Both the position numbers and the translations under genes were made by a program. 64,000 bases of DNA from contig NZ_CP085173.1 in NCBI RefSeq assembly GCF_020616555.1, forward strand, positions 1,736,001 through 1,800,000. The letters run 5' to 3'. The notes under the pieces were generated by a model, which worked only from the letters and a program-made list of their open reading frames with translations, had not been told where the DNA came from and made no database searches. Below are positions 37,009 through 45,161 of this stretch, piece after piece. Every line of letters begins with the position of its first letter. Position 1 is the stretch's first letter. The stretch comes from Streptomyces longhuiensis (GTDB taxonomy: Bacteria; Actinomycetota; Actinomycetes; Streptomycetales; Streptomycetaceae).

Positions 37009-37569
37009 ATGAGCACCTCGGACCGGTTGATCGAGTCCACGCGTGAGCTCCTGTGGGAGCGGGGTTACGTGGGCACGAGCCCCAAGGCGATCCAGCAGCG
37101 CGCCGACGTGGGGCAGGGCAGCATGTACCACCACTTCGGCGGGAAGCAGGACCTCGCGCTCGCCGCGATCGAGCGCACGGCGCAGGAGATGCGGGCCACC
37201 GCCGCGAAGTCGTTCGGCGGCGGCGGTTCCGCGTACGCCCGCATCGAGGCGTATCTGCGGCGCGAGCGCGATGTGCTGCGCGGCTGCCCGATCGGCCGGC
37301 TCACGATGGACCCGGACGTGATCGCGAGCGACGCGCTGCGCGCACCGGTCGACGACACGCTCGACTGGCTGCGGGAGCAGCTCGCCGGAATCGTCGAAGA
37401 GGGCAAGGAACAGGGCGAGTTCGCGGCCTCGCTGGACGCCGAGGAGATCGCGGCGGCGATCGTCGCGACTGTCCAGGGCGGTTATGTCCTGGCCCGCGCG
37501 TCGGGCTCGCCCGCCGCCTTCGACGCGGGGGTGCGCGGACTGCTCTCGCTGCTCGCACCCGCCGCCTGA
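37009..37569 (+). CDS. TetR-family transcriptional regulator
   Basis: The 186-residue protein has an N-terminal HTH (RLIESTRELLWERGYVGTSPKAIQQRADVGQGSMYHHFGGKQDLALAAIE) and a C-terminal ligand-binding domain. The pattern GQGSMYHHFGGK is typical of the TetR subgroup with TetR_C domains, often next to DUF4865 genes. The start at 37009 is preferred because ATG 36994 is inside the operator-like palindrome. Likely targets are itself, the divergent ABC operon, and the DUF4865 gene downstream. Confidence 0.85.
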   Translation: MSTSDRLIESTRELLWERGYVGTSPKAIQQRADVGQGSMYHHFGGKQDLALAAIERTAQEMRATAAKSFGGGGSAYARIEAYLRRERDVLRGCPIGRLTMDPDVIASDALRAPVDDTLDWLREQLAGIVEEGKEQGEFAASLDAEEIAAAIVATVQGGYVLARASGSPAAFDAGVRGLLSLLAPAA

Positions 37570-37588
37570 GCCGAGGAGAGACACGACC

Positions 37589-38173
37589 GTGCACGCGACG
37601 CAGTACGAGATCACGCTGCCCGCCGACTACGACATGGGCATCATCCGCAAGCGGGTGGAGACCAGGGGGCATCTCCTCGACGACTTCCCCGGACTCGGCC
37701 TCAAGGCGTATCTGATGCGGGAGCGCGGTGTCGCCGGGTCACCCGTGAACCAGTACGCGCCGTGCTACCTGTGGAACACACCTCAGGGCATGAACTCGTT
37801 CCTGTGGGGGCCCGGATTCCAGGGGATCGTGGACGACTTCGGGCGGCCCGAGGTGCAGCACTGGACCGGACTCGCGTACGAGGAGGGCTCGGCCTCGCAG
37901 GCCACCCCGAGGAGCGCGGTACGCCGCCGGACACCCCTCACCGGGCAGGCTCCGCCGGCCGAACCGACGGAAGCCGCCGTGCGCGACGCGGCTCGCATCG
38001 CCGGGCAGGACGGGGCGGTGTGCGCGGCCGTCGCCGTCGACCCGCGCCACTGGGAGCTGCTCACCTTCTCCCTCTGGGACCACGCGTCACCGGACACACC
38101 GGGCGACCTCTACGAGGTGCTGCACCTGAGCGCCCCCGAGCGCGACCGGCTCCCCCGGGGGAGGCAGTGGTGA
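37589..38173 (+). CDS. DUF4865-family protein
   Basis: The 194-residue protein starts VHATQYEITLPADYDMGIIRKRVETRG and contains GLGLKAYLMRERG and WNTPQGMNSFLWGPGFQGIVDDFGRP, features of the DUF4865 family of unknown function. The GTG at 37589 follows GAGGAGAG. The stop overlaps the start of the phosphotriesterase gene (GTGA), so the two are coupled. It lies 19 nt after the TetR gene. Confidence 0.78.
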   Translation: MHATQYEITLPADYDMGIIRKRVETRGHLLDDFPGLGLKAYLMRERGVAGSPVNQYAPCYLWNTPQGMNSFLWGPGFQGIVDDFGRPEVQHWTGLAYEEGSASQATPRSAVRRRTPLTGQAPPAEPTEAAVRDAARIAGQDGAVCAAVAVDPRHWELLTFSLWDHASPDTPGDLYEVLHLSAPERDRLPRGRQW

Positions 38174-39090
38174 CCGCGACCGTTCGGACCGTGCTCGGGG
38201 ACGTGGCGCCGGAGGAGCTCGGCGTGTGCGACGCGCACGACCACCTCTTCTTCCGCAGCCCCCTGCTCCCCGGCCAGGAACTCGACGACGCGGCCGCCGC
38301 CGAGGCGGAACTGCGCGCCTACCGCGATGCGGGCGGCGGCGCGGTCGTCCAGTGGACACCGCACGGACTCGGACGCCGGGCCGAGCTGCTGCCCGAACTG
38401 TCGAGGGCGACGGGCGTACGCATCGTGGCCGCGACGGGACTCCACCAAGCCGCCCACTACGCACCGGATTTGCTCGCCCGGCTGCGTCCCGTCCTCGCCG
38501 ACGTGTTCGTGCGGGAACTCACGGAGGGGATCGGCGACAGCGGTGTGCGGGCCGGGCTCATCAAGGTCGCGGGCGGCTTCCACGCCCTCGACGACCACGC
38601 GGTGTGGACGATGCGGGCCGCCGCCGACGCCCATCACGCGACGGGCGCACCGATCGCCGTCCACCACGAGCTGGGGACGGGCGTACTCGACGTACTCGAC
38701 CTGCTGTGCGGGGAGTTGGGGGTGGCGCCGGAGCGGGTCGTGCTCGGGCACCTCAACCGCTCCCCCGACTTCGCCGTGCACCGGCAGGCCGCCGAGTCAG
38801 GCGCGTACCTCGCCTTCGACGGGCCGTCGCGCGCCAACCACGCGACGGACTGGCGGATGCCGGACGCGATGGCGGCGCTCGCCGACGCGGGGTACGGCGA
38901 CCGGCTCCTGCTCGGCGGCGACACGACGACCGCCGGAGCGCGCTCGGTGAGCGGCGGGCCCGGGATGCCGTATCTGCTGCGCCGCGTCCGCCCACGGCTC
39001 GAACTGGCCCTGGGCAAGGCGCTGGTGGACCGGATCCTCGTCGACAACCCGGGCAGCGCGTTCGCGGTGGAGCGGCTGCCCGGGCGGTGA
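38170..39090 (+). CDS. Phosphotriesterase-family metal hydrolase
   Basis: The 306-residue TIM-barrel hydrolase has an apparently complete binuclear-metal set: HxH in CDAHDHLFF, carboxylated Lys in GLIKVAGGF, His in AVHHELGTG, His in VLGHLNRS and Asp in LLGGDTTTAG. PTE-like enzymes hydrolyse phosphotriesters or lactones; many natural members are lactonases. It is translationally coupled to the DUF4865 gene. Substrate not determinable. Confidence 0.82.
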   Translation: MTATVRTVLGDVAPEELGVCDAHDHLFFRSPLLPGQELDDAAAAEAELRAYRDAGGGAVVQWTPHGLGRRAELLPELSRATGVRIVAATGLHQAAHYAPDLLARLRPVLADVFVRELTEGIGDSGVRAGLIKVAGGFHALDDHAVWTMRAAADAHHATGAPIAVHHELGTGVLDVLDLLCGELGVAPERVVLGHLNRSPDFAVHRQAAESGAYLAFDGPSRANHATDWRMPDAMAALADAGYGDRLLLGGDTTTAGARSVSGGPGMPYLLRRVRPRLELALGKALVDRILVDNPGSAFAVERLPGR

Positions 39091-39099
39091 CGGACGGCC

Positions 39100-39690
39100 T
39101 CACTCGGCCGGTGCGGTTCCGGCCGGCGGGGTGCGGCCGTCGTGGTGCACAGGGCCCGCGGACGCCACGACCGACGTCGGCACCGGCGAGAAGATCGGGT
39201 ACATGAGCCGGTTGGACAGATAGGCGAAGACCGGCCCGAGCGCGTTCATCGCGACCACGCAGACCCACGCCGCCCAGATGTTGCCCGGCTTGTAGCCGAA
39301 GCCGCCGAAGAACGTGGCGAAGTAGCTGGCGAAGCCGAGGAACATGCCGGGAATCAGCGAGAACACCTTGATGCGGCCCGTGTACATGAGGACGGTGTTG
39401 ACGACCATGATCACCAGGGCCAGCACCGCGTTCCGGGCGAACTGGCCGTCGCCGAACGCCGTGCCCACGTGCTGGTCGATCAGCACGATGATCAGGGCGA
39501 AGGCGGAGCCGGCGGGCATCGTGCACCACAGCCTGCGTGCGTTCGCCCAGCTCGGCCCTCCGAGCGCGAAGACGGCCGCCCACGAGATGAAGATCGCCCA
39601 GGGCGGGAGATGGAGCGCGGTCCCTCCGATGAACGCCGTCAGACCGGCGAGTACGGAGGCAACGATTTCGTGAGAGAGGCGTTCGCGCAT
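39100..39690 (-). CDS. DUF1097 membrane protein
   Basis: The 196-residue protein has five or six membrane helices over residues about 8-165 (IVASVLAGLTAFIGGTALHL, ALIIVLIDQHVGTAFG, NAVLALVIMVVNTVLMYTG), then a short Pro-rich tail. DUF1097 proteins recur beside fdrA/carbamate kinase genes, and a transport or channel role for the substrate is inferred. It is the last gene of the minus-strand operon, 86 nt after the amidohydrolase. Confidence 0.8.
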   Translation of the reverse strand: MRERLSHEIVASVLAGLTAFIGGTALHLPPWAIFISWAAVFALGGPSWANARRLWCTMPAGSAFALIIVLIDQHVGTAFGDGQFARNAVLALVIMVVNTVLMYTGRIKVFSLIPGMFLGFASYFATFFGGFGYKPGNIWAAWVCVVAMNALGPVFAYLSNRLMYPIFSPVPTSVVASAGPVHHDGRTPPAGTAPAE

Positions 39691-39735
39691 GGGGATTCCT
39701 CCGCTGGAGTCGGATGGCAGAGCGCGGTGCCGTGC

Positions 39736-39772
39736 GGGGGCGTGGGGGGCGGGTGCGGGTGCGAGGGGAGGG
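39736..39772 (+). other. G-quadruplex-type G-run cluster
   Basis: In 37 bp on the plus strand there are G runs of 5, 6, 3, 3, 4 and 3 with loops of 1-3 nt, enough for a four-tetrad motif. It lies between the amidohydrolase and the DUF1097 gene, so the G-rich strand is the template of the operon transcript. Confidence 0.6.
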
Positions 39773-39776
39773 AGGC

Positions 39777-41027
39777 TCAGGGGACGAGGAGTTCGCTGGT
39801 CCTGACCGTGCGGGCCACCACCCTCCCCGCCTTGATGACATGGGCGCGTTCGGGCCGGTCCAGGACGATGTCGTCATAGACCTGCGTGTCGAGCACCACC
39901 AGGTCGGCGCGGTCGCCCGGCCGTACGCCGTAGTCGTCGGCGACGCCCACCACCCGGGCCGCGTCGTGCGTGACCATGCGCAGCACCCGGTGGAGGTCGG
40001 TGGGCCCGGACAGATGACCGGTCTGCGCCAGCAGGAGCGCCGTGTCCAGGGGGTCCGCGCGCCCGAACGGGGTGAAGGCGTTGCGGATGTTGTTGGAGGA
40101 GCAGGCGGCGAGCACGCCGTGGTCCCACAGCTCACGGACCGGGGCGACCCCCCGCCGGACCGCCCGGGTGTCCCGTCGACCGCCGAGGTGCAGGTCGGTC
40201 GCCGGGAGCGGCACGACGGCGACGCCCGCGTCGGCGAGTGCGGCCATCGCCCGCGCCCGGTCCGCGGGCTCCCGGCCGCCGAGTGAGGTCATATGACCGA
40301 GCGCCACCCGACCCCCCAGACCCCGGCGCGCGGTCTGGCCGGCGATGAACTCGGCGAGCGCGTACCGGGGGTCGGACGCGTCGTCGGCGAAGTCGGCGTG
40401 CAGATCGGCCGGCACTCCGTGCTGTGCGGCGAGGTCGAGCACGAGCTCGACGTGGCGGTGGCAGTCCTCCAGGGTGGCCTCGTTGTAGGTGCAGCCGCCC
40501 ACCACGTCGGCGCCCGCCGCCAGCGCCGCGATCAGCAGCTTCTCGGTGCCGGGTGACCGCAGGACGCCCTCCTGCGGGAACGCCACGATCTGGAGGTCCA
40601 CCACATCCGCGTACTCCGCGCGGAGTTGGAGCAGTACCTCGACGCCGAGCAGCCCCGCGATCGGGTCGACGTCCGGATGGGCGCGGATCACCGTCGTACC
40701 GTTGAGGACCGCCGCCTCGAGGACGCGCCGCGCACGGGCCAGTACGTCCTCGTGCGTGAACGCGCTCTTCAGCTCGCCGGTCACCGCGATCGCTCCGGCG
40801 AGGGTTCCGTCGGGGTTGCCTCGTACGCCGTCCAGGAGGGCCTTGTCGAGATGCAGATGCGGTTCGACGAAGCCGGGCAGGACGACCCGGCCGGCGCAGT
40901 CGATCACCTCGTCGGCGTCCTGGCCCGCGGCGTCCCCGACGGCTCGCACCCGGCCGCCGTCGATCACCACGTCGCAGGGCGACCGGGCGTCCTCGACGCG
41001 TGCTTGACGCAGTATCAGTTGAGGCAT
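39777..41027 (-). CDS. Amidohydrolase-family (cytosine-deaminase-like) protein
   Basis: The 416-residue cyclic amidohydrolase has a beta-sandwich N-terminus (LILRQARVEDARSPCDVVIDGGRVRAVGD), metal HxH in EPHLHLDKALL, HADFADD and GHMTSLGG as the next His sites, and SSNNIRNAFTPFG at the position of the usual active-site Asp. CodA-type deaminases have HCDE and an Asp there; here the Glu is absent and Asp is replaced by Asn. A cyclic amide, hydantoin or amide substrate is plausible. It lies in a carbamoyl-metabolism operon after the formamidase gene, separated by a 10-bp tandem repeat. Confidence 0.82.
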   Translation of the reverse strand: MPQLILRQARVEDARSPCDVVIDGGRVRAVGDAAGQDADEVIDCAGRVVLPGFVEPHLHLDKALLDGVRGNPDGTLAGAIAVTGELKSAFTHEDVLARARRVLEAAVLNGTTVIRAHPDVDPIAGLLGVEVLLQLRAEYADVVDLQIVAFPQEGVLRSPGTEKLLIAALAAGADVVGGCTYNEATLEDCHRHVELVLDLAAQHGVPADLHADFADDASDPRYALAEFIAGQTARRGLGGRVALGHMTSLGGREPADRARAMAALADAGVAVVPLPATDLHLGGRRDTRAVRRGVAPVRELWDHGVLAACSSNNIRNAFTPFGRADPLDTALLLAQTGHLSGPTDLHRVLRMVTHDAARVVGVADDYGVRPGDRADLVVLDTQVYDDIVLDRPERAHVIKAGRVVARTVRTSELLVP

Positions 41028-41100
41028 ACGGGCTCCCGGTGGATGGATGGGCGGGGGCGGATGCGGGGGACTGGCGTACGCGGCAGGCGGGGCAGCCGCG

Positions 41101-41160
41101 ATCGGACGGGATCGGACGGGATCGGACGGGATCAGAGGGGATCGAACTGGATCAGTCGGG
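41101..41160. repeat. 10-bp tandem repeat, six units
   Basis: ATCGGACGGG is repeated three times exactly, then ATCAGAGGGG, ATCGAACTGG and ATCAGTCGGG, with an exact 10-bp period over 60 bp. The last unit overlaps the stop codon of the formamidase gene; the array lies in the leader of the downstream amidohydrolase gene. Confidence 0.9.
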
Positions 41161-42216
41161 GAAGTCCGCCTTGCGGATGAGGCAGTGCACTCCCTGGACC
41201 TGGTCGACGACCTGCGAGATCTCGAAGTCGGCCGCCGCGCTCAGGTAGGCGTACGCGGCCGGCCCGTCCATGCCGAAGCGGTCCGTGAGGAAGCGGACGG
41301 CTGCGCGGACCGCTTCCCGCATCGCCTCGTCGAGGTCCTCGTGCAGCCCCACGGGGATCCAGTGCCGGTCGGTCTCGCCGAAGGGGTGCGTGAGGGTCGC
41401 GGCCGCCGCCCGGGCCCGTGCGCCCTTGAGGAGGGTGAGCCGGAACGTGGCGCGCAGCGGCGCCTCCAGGGCGGTGAGGGCGACTTCGCCGTTGCCCTGT
41501 GCGTAGTGCGGATCTCCGGTGTAGAAGCCCGCTCCGGCCGTCTGTACGGGCAGATACAGCGCGGAGCGTGTCTCCAGTTCCTTGATGTCGAGGTTGCCAC
41601 CGTGCCGTCCCGGCGGCACCGAGTGCTGCGTCCCGTCCGTGTCGGTGGCCACGCCCATGATGCCCATGAAGGGCCGCAGCGGGAACCGGGCCGCCCGGCC
41701 CTCGGCGTAGCGGATCACGCCGACGTCCCGGCCGTCCGCACGCTCCACCTCGCAGAAGGTGAACTCCGGTGCTGTGCGGGCGAATTCGTCCGGCAGGGCG
41801 CCACGGCCGTGCCTGCTGGAGATGACGCCGTAGTCGGCGCGCCGGTGCAGCGTCAGCACCTCGGCCTTGAGGAGGTCGCCCGGCTCGGCGCCCCTGATGT
41901 GGACGGGCGCGCTGACCACATGGGGGCCGTCCCCGTCCGGGTCCCGTGGCGGCGGGGACTTCGCCAGCACGCGGGCGTCGGAGAGCACTTCGGTCGCGGC
42001 GATGCCGTACCGCCCGAAGAAGGCCGCCGGATCGCGCCCCTGGTCCTCCAGGATGCCCTCGTGGGAGACGGTGTCGAACGTGACGCTCTCGCCGGATTCG
42101 ATCGTGAGCGCCGGCGCCGTGGTGCGGCAGGGCAGCCGCCCCCAGCCGACGGTCTCCGGTGTGGCGCGCAGATAGTGCGTGCCGTCGATCGGGCCCTGTC
42201 CCGCTTCGAGTATCAC
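41152..42216 (-). CDS. Acetamidase/formamidase-family amidase
   Basis: The 354-residue protein has the FmdA/AmdA fold signatures HYLRATPETVGWG, HVVSAPVHIRGAEPGDLLKAEVL and FMGIMGVATD, the PPGRHGGNLDIKEL loop, and YTGDPHYAQGNGEVALTALEAPL. Family members hydrolyse formamide or acetamide to ammonia and the acid. The GTG start at 42216 overlaps the carbamate kinase stop (GTGA). In this operon it may release ammonia from an amide intermediate. Confidence 0.88.
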   Translation of the reverse strand: MILEAGQGPIDGTHYLRATPETVGWGRLPCRTTAPALTIESGESVTFDTVSHEGILEDQGRDPAAFFGRYGIAATEVLSDARVLAKSPPPRDPDGDGPHVVSAPVHIRGAEPGDLLKAEVLTLHRRADYGVISSRHGRGALPDEFARTAPEFTFCEVERADGRDVGVIRYAEGRAARFPLRPFMGIMGVATDTDGTQHSVPPGRHGGNLDIKELETRSALYLPVQTAGAGFYTGDPHYAQGNGEVALTALEAPLRATFRLTLLKGARARAAAATLTHPFGETDRHWIPVGLHEDLDEAMREAVRAAVRFLTDRFGMDGPAAYAYLSAAADFEISQVVDQVQGVHCLIRKADFPD

Positions 42217-43250
42217 TGCGGCCTCCCTGCCGTGACGGTGCCGTTGAGGGGTTCTTCGGTGGTCCGCGCCAGGTCGCTCTCGAGCCAGGTGCCGCCGTGT
42301 CCGTCGAGGGCGGCAGCCAGCTGCTGCGGTGAGGTGATGAGCACCTGGCGGCCGGGGGCGCCGCGCAGGAATTCGAGGGCGGCGCCGATCTTGGGACCCA
42401 TGCTGCCCGGCGGGAACTGGCCCTGGGCCAGGAGCCGTTCGGCCTCGCCGCAGGTCAGCCGGTCCAGGAAGCGCTGCGTGGGCCGGCCGAAGTCGACGGC
42501 TACGCGTTCGACAGCGGTGGTGACGACCAGCAGGTCCGCGCCGAGTTCGGCCGCGAGATGCGCCGACGTCAGATCCTTGTCGATGACGGCTTCGACGCCC
42601 TGGTAGCCGGCCTCGCCTTCCACGACGGGGATGCCGCCGCCACCGGCCGCGATCACCGTGAACCCCGCCGTGGACAGCGCCCGTACGGACTCCGTCTCTA
42701 GGACCCGGCGCGGCCGGGGCGACGGGACCACGCGCCGCCAGCCCCGCTCTCCCTCCTCCGCCACGGTCCAGTCGTGGAGGTCCGCCAACTCCCGTGCCCT
42801 GGCTGCCGGATAGAAGGCTCCGATGGGTTTGGTCGGGTGGCTGAACGCCTCGTCGTGCGCGTCCACCACGGCGTGGGTGATCAGGGCGGCGACCCGGTCG
42901 TCGGCGCGCCCGAGCGACCTGAGGCGGCCCGCGATCGCGGTCGCCAGGATGTGTCCGAGGCCGCCCTGCGAGTCGGCCACGCACAGGTCGAGGCCGAGGG
43001 CGGGCAGTTCAGGGGCCAGGGCTGCCGCGAGGTCCGCGCGGCGCTTGATGAATCCGACCTGAGGGCCGTTGCCGTGGGTGACCACGACCCGCCATCCCGC
43101 GTCGGCCAGCGCCACCACGGGGGACGCGAGCCGGCGCGCGGCCTCGACCTGTTCGGCGACGGTGGCGTGGGTGCCACCGCGCAGCAGCGCGTTGCCGCCG
43201 ATGGCGACCACCGCTGTCCTCGGCACGGCTCGGGGAGTCATGCGGGTCAC
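42213..43250 (-). CDS. arcC: Carbamate kinase
   Basis: The 345-residue amino-acid-kinase-fold enzyme has VVAIGGNALLRGG, VVTHGNGPQVGFI, AAGGGGIPVVEG, DKDLTSAHLAAELGADLLVVTT and GSMGPKIGAAL, all canonical. It makes ATP, CO2 and NH3 from carbamoyl phosphate and ADP. It is the first gene of the minus-strand operon. No arginine deiminase genes are present, so the carbamoyl phosphate probably comes from the FdrA/AllG/AllH transcarbamylase encoded on the opposite side of the regulator. GTG 43250 or ATG 43241 could start it. Confidence 0.94.
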   Translation of the reverse strand: MTRMTPRAVPRTAVVAIGGNALLRGGTHATVAEQVEAARRLASPVVALADAGWRVVVTHGNGPQVGFIKRRADLAAALAPELPALGLDLCVADSQGGLGHILATAIAGRLRSLGRADDRVAALITHAVVDAHDEAFSHPTKPIGAFYPAARARELADLHDWTVAEEGERGWRRVVPSPRPRRVLETESVRALSTAGFTVIAAGGGGIPVVEGEAGYQGVEAVIDKDLTSAHLAAELGADLLVVTTAVERVAVDFGRPTQRFLDRLTCGEAERLLAQGQFPPGSMGPKIGAALEFLRGAPGRQVLITSPQQLAAALDGHGGTWLESDLARTTEEPLNGTVTAGRPQ

Positions 43251-43360
43251 CGTAGGAGAGGCGGGCCGAGCCGGTCATGGGCACCGGACGCCAGGATGAG
43301 CGGTCCGCCGTTGACACCCGCTGACAAGGGGCGTCTCCAACCGCGGTGGGAAACATGGAA

Positions 43361-43392
43361 GTTACGCGCGGGGTATTACAGGTTACTCGCGG
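43361..43392. promoter_or_regulatory. Direct-repeat operator candidate upstream of pucR
   Basis: GTTACGCGCGG (43361-43371) and GTTACTCGCGG (43382-43392) share 10 of 11 bases and are 21 bp apart, two helical turns. They lie in the divergent promoter gap between carbamate kinase and the PucR gene, 20 bp before the pucR ATG. Confidence 0.6.
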
Positions 43393-43412
43393 CTGTCGCA
43401 TAGTGACTGTGC

Positions 43413-45029
43413 ATGACAGGCATCGGTATCGGTACCGCCCCGACCGTCCCCTACGGCCTCTCTCCCGGGCTGACCGTGAGCGAGGCGCTGGCCCTGCCCT
43501 GCCTCAGCGGCGCACGACTCGTCGCCGGGGCGAGCGGCCACGGCCGCCGTATCCGCGTCGTCAACATCATGGAAGTCCCCGACATCGTGCGCTGGATGCG
43601 CGGCGGGGAACTGCTGCTGACCACCGCCTACGCCGTCCGTGACGACGCGGAGGCGCTGAGCGACCTGATCCCCGTGCTCGCCGAGCGCGGCCTCGCCGCC
43701 CTGGCCGTGAAGGTGGGCCCCTACCTGCCCGCGCTGCCGCCGGTGATGCTGGCGGCGGCGGACGAACTCGGTTTCCCTGTCGTCGAGTTGCCGGGCGCCG
43801 TGATGTTCAACGACATCCTGTCCGAGGTGCTGGGCACCGTACTGAACCGCCAGGCATTGGAGTTGGAGCGTTCGCGCGCCATCCATGAACGGCTCACGGC
43901 GGTGGCCCTCGACGGGGGCTCCTACCAGGAGCTCATGAACGTATTGCTCGAACTGTCCGGCTGTGCGGCCGCCGTGCTCGACGAGCACGGGTGGATCCTG
44001 GCCTCCGCGGGGTCCCCGCCTCCCGACTGTCCGCCCGCCGCCGAGCGCGCCATCGAGACGGGCACGGGCGCGAGCGGCGCCGTGGCCCTGTGGCGGGACG
44101 ACGCGGAGGCCGCGGACCACGGGGCCGGGGCGGCCATGCCTCCCACTCATGAGCTCGACACCCATCAGCGGATGGCGCTGGAGCACGCCACGACCGTCGC
44201 GGCCACCATCGCCGCCCAGGAACGCGCGCTGGCCAGCCGCCAGCAGCGCTACCGCACGCTGCTCCTGATGGAGTTGGTCTCACGGCCTCCGCGTGACCGC
44301 GCCGAGACCGCGCGCCGCGCCGCGGCCATGGGCTGGAACCTGCGACTGCCCCGCGCGGTCGTCCTCGTCGAGGTCGCCTCCACCGGCAGCGGCGGCCCCA
44401 CCGACACCGAACTCGCCCTGGAGGAGCGACTGTTGCCTCTCGTACGGTCGGCGGCCGGGCCCGGCGCGATCATCTGGGGAAGCCGGAGCGGACTCGTCCT
44501 GCTGACGGAACCGGGGCCGTCCCTCAACGGCCGATGTCAGGCCCTGCACGCGGCTGTCACCGCCGCACACCCCGACTGGGACGTGGCGGTCGCCGCCGGA
44601 ACCGTCCGGGACGACTTCACCGACTACCACCACAGCTACGAGGAAGCGGCGCAGACCCTGACGCTCGGCCGCGAACTGCACGGCCCCGACTTCGTCCGCG
44701 GCTACGCGGACCTGGGGGTGTACCGGCTGCTCGGTCAGCTGCCCGCGGCGGAGCTCACGGCCCTCGTCGACGACGCGCTCGGACCGCTGCTCGCCCATGA
44801 CGCCGAGCACGAGGGCAGCCTCGTCGAGACCCTCAGCATCTATCTCCTCCAGGACCGCAACGGCGTGGCCACCGCGGCGCGGCTGCACGTCCACTACAAC
44901 ACCCTGCGCTATCGACTGCGCCAGATCGACCGCCTCACCGGCGGTCTCGAACGCCGGCCCACCGCCCGGCTCCAGACCGAACTGGCCGTCCACGCCCACC
45001 GGTTGCTCCGCGCGCGCGACCGGCGCTGA
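43413..45029 (+). CDS. PucR-family transcriptional regulator
   Basis: The 538-residue protein has the N-terminal PucR purine-catabolism regulator domain (LTVSEALALPCLSGARLVAGASG ... VVNIMEVPDIVRWMRGGELLLTT), a central GGDEF-like CdaR segment, and the C-terminal PucR HTH (NGVATAARLHVHYNTLRYRLRQIDRLTG). PucR activates purine, ureide and related catabolism genes in response to a pathway metabolite. It sits between two divergent operons of carbamoyl metabolism and is their likely regulator. Confidence 0.9.
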   Translation: MTGIGIGTAPTVPYGLSPGLTVSEALALPCLSGARLVAGASGHGRRIRVVNIMEVPDIVRWMRGGELLLTTAYAVRDDAEALSDLIPVLAERGLAALAVKVGPYLPALPPVMLAAADELGFPVVELPGAVMFNDILSEVLGTVLNRQALELERSRAIHERLTAVALDGGSYQELMNVLLELSGCAAAVLDEHGWILASAGSPPPDCPPAAERAIETGTGASGAVALWRDDAEAADHGAGAAMPPTHELDTHQRMALEHATTVAATIAAQERALASRQQRYRTLLLMELVSRPPRDRAETARRAAAMGWNLRLPRAVVLVEVASTGSGGPTDTELALEERLLPLVRSAAGPGAIIWGSRSGLVLLTEPGPSLNGRCQALHAAVTAAHPDWDVAVAAGTVRDDFTDYHHSYEEAAQTLTLGRELHGPDFVRGYADLGVYRLLGQLPAAELTALVDDALGPLLAHDAEHEGSLVETLSIYLLQDRNGVATAARLHVHYNTLRYRLRQIDRLTGGLERRPTARLQTELAVHAHRLLRARDRR

Positions 45030-45161
45030 GCAAGCCCACCTCGCGGCCGGCACCGATCCTCGAAAGGCGGGTCACTGTCACCCGTTGCCGGTAAATCCCC
45101 GGCCGGTTCTGGCACTTCGAGCCATGCTGCAAGGGGCGGGCCGCTGCCTAGAGTCGGAACC

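Noticed and set aside
41101..41160. Possible CRISPR or iteron origin.
   Set aside because: Units are 10 bp and contiguous with no spacers, and no replication or partition gene is nearby.
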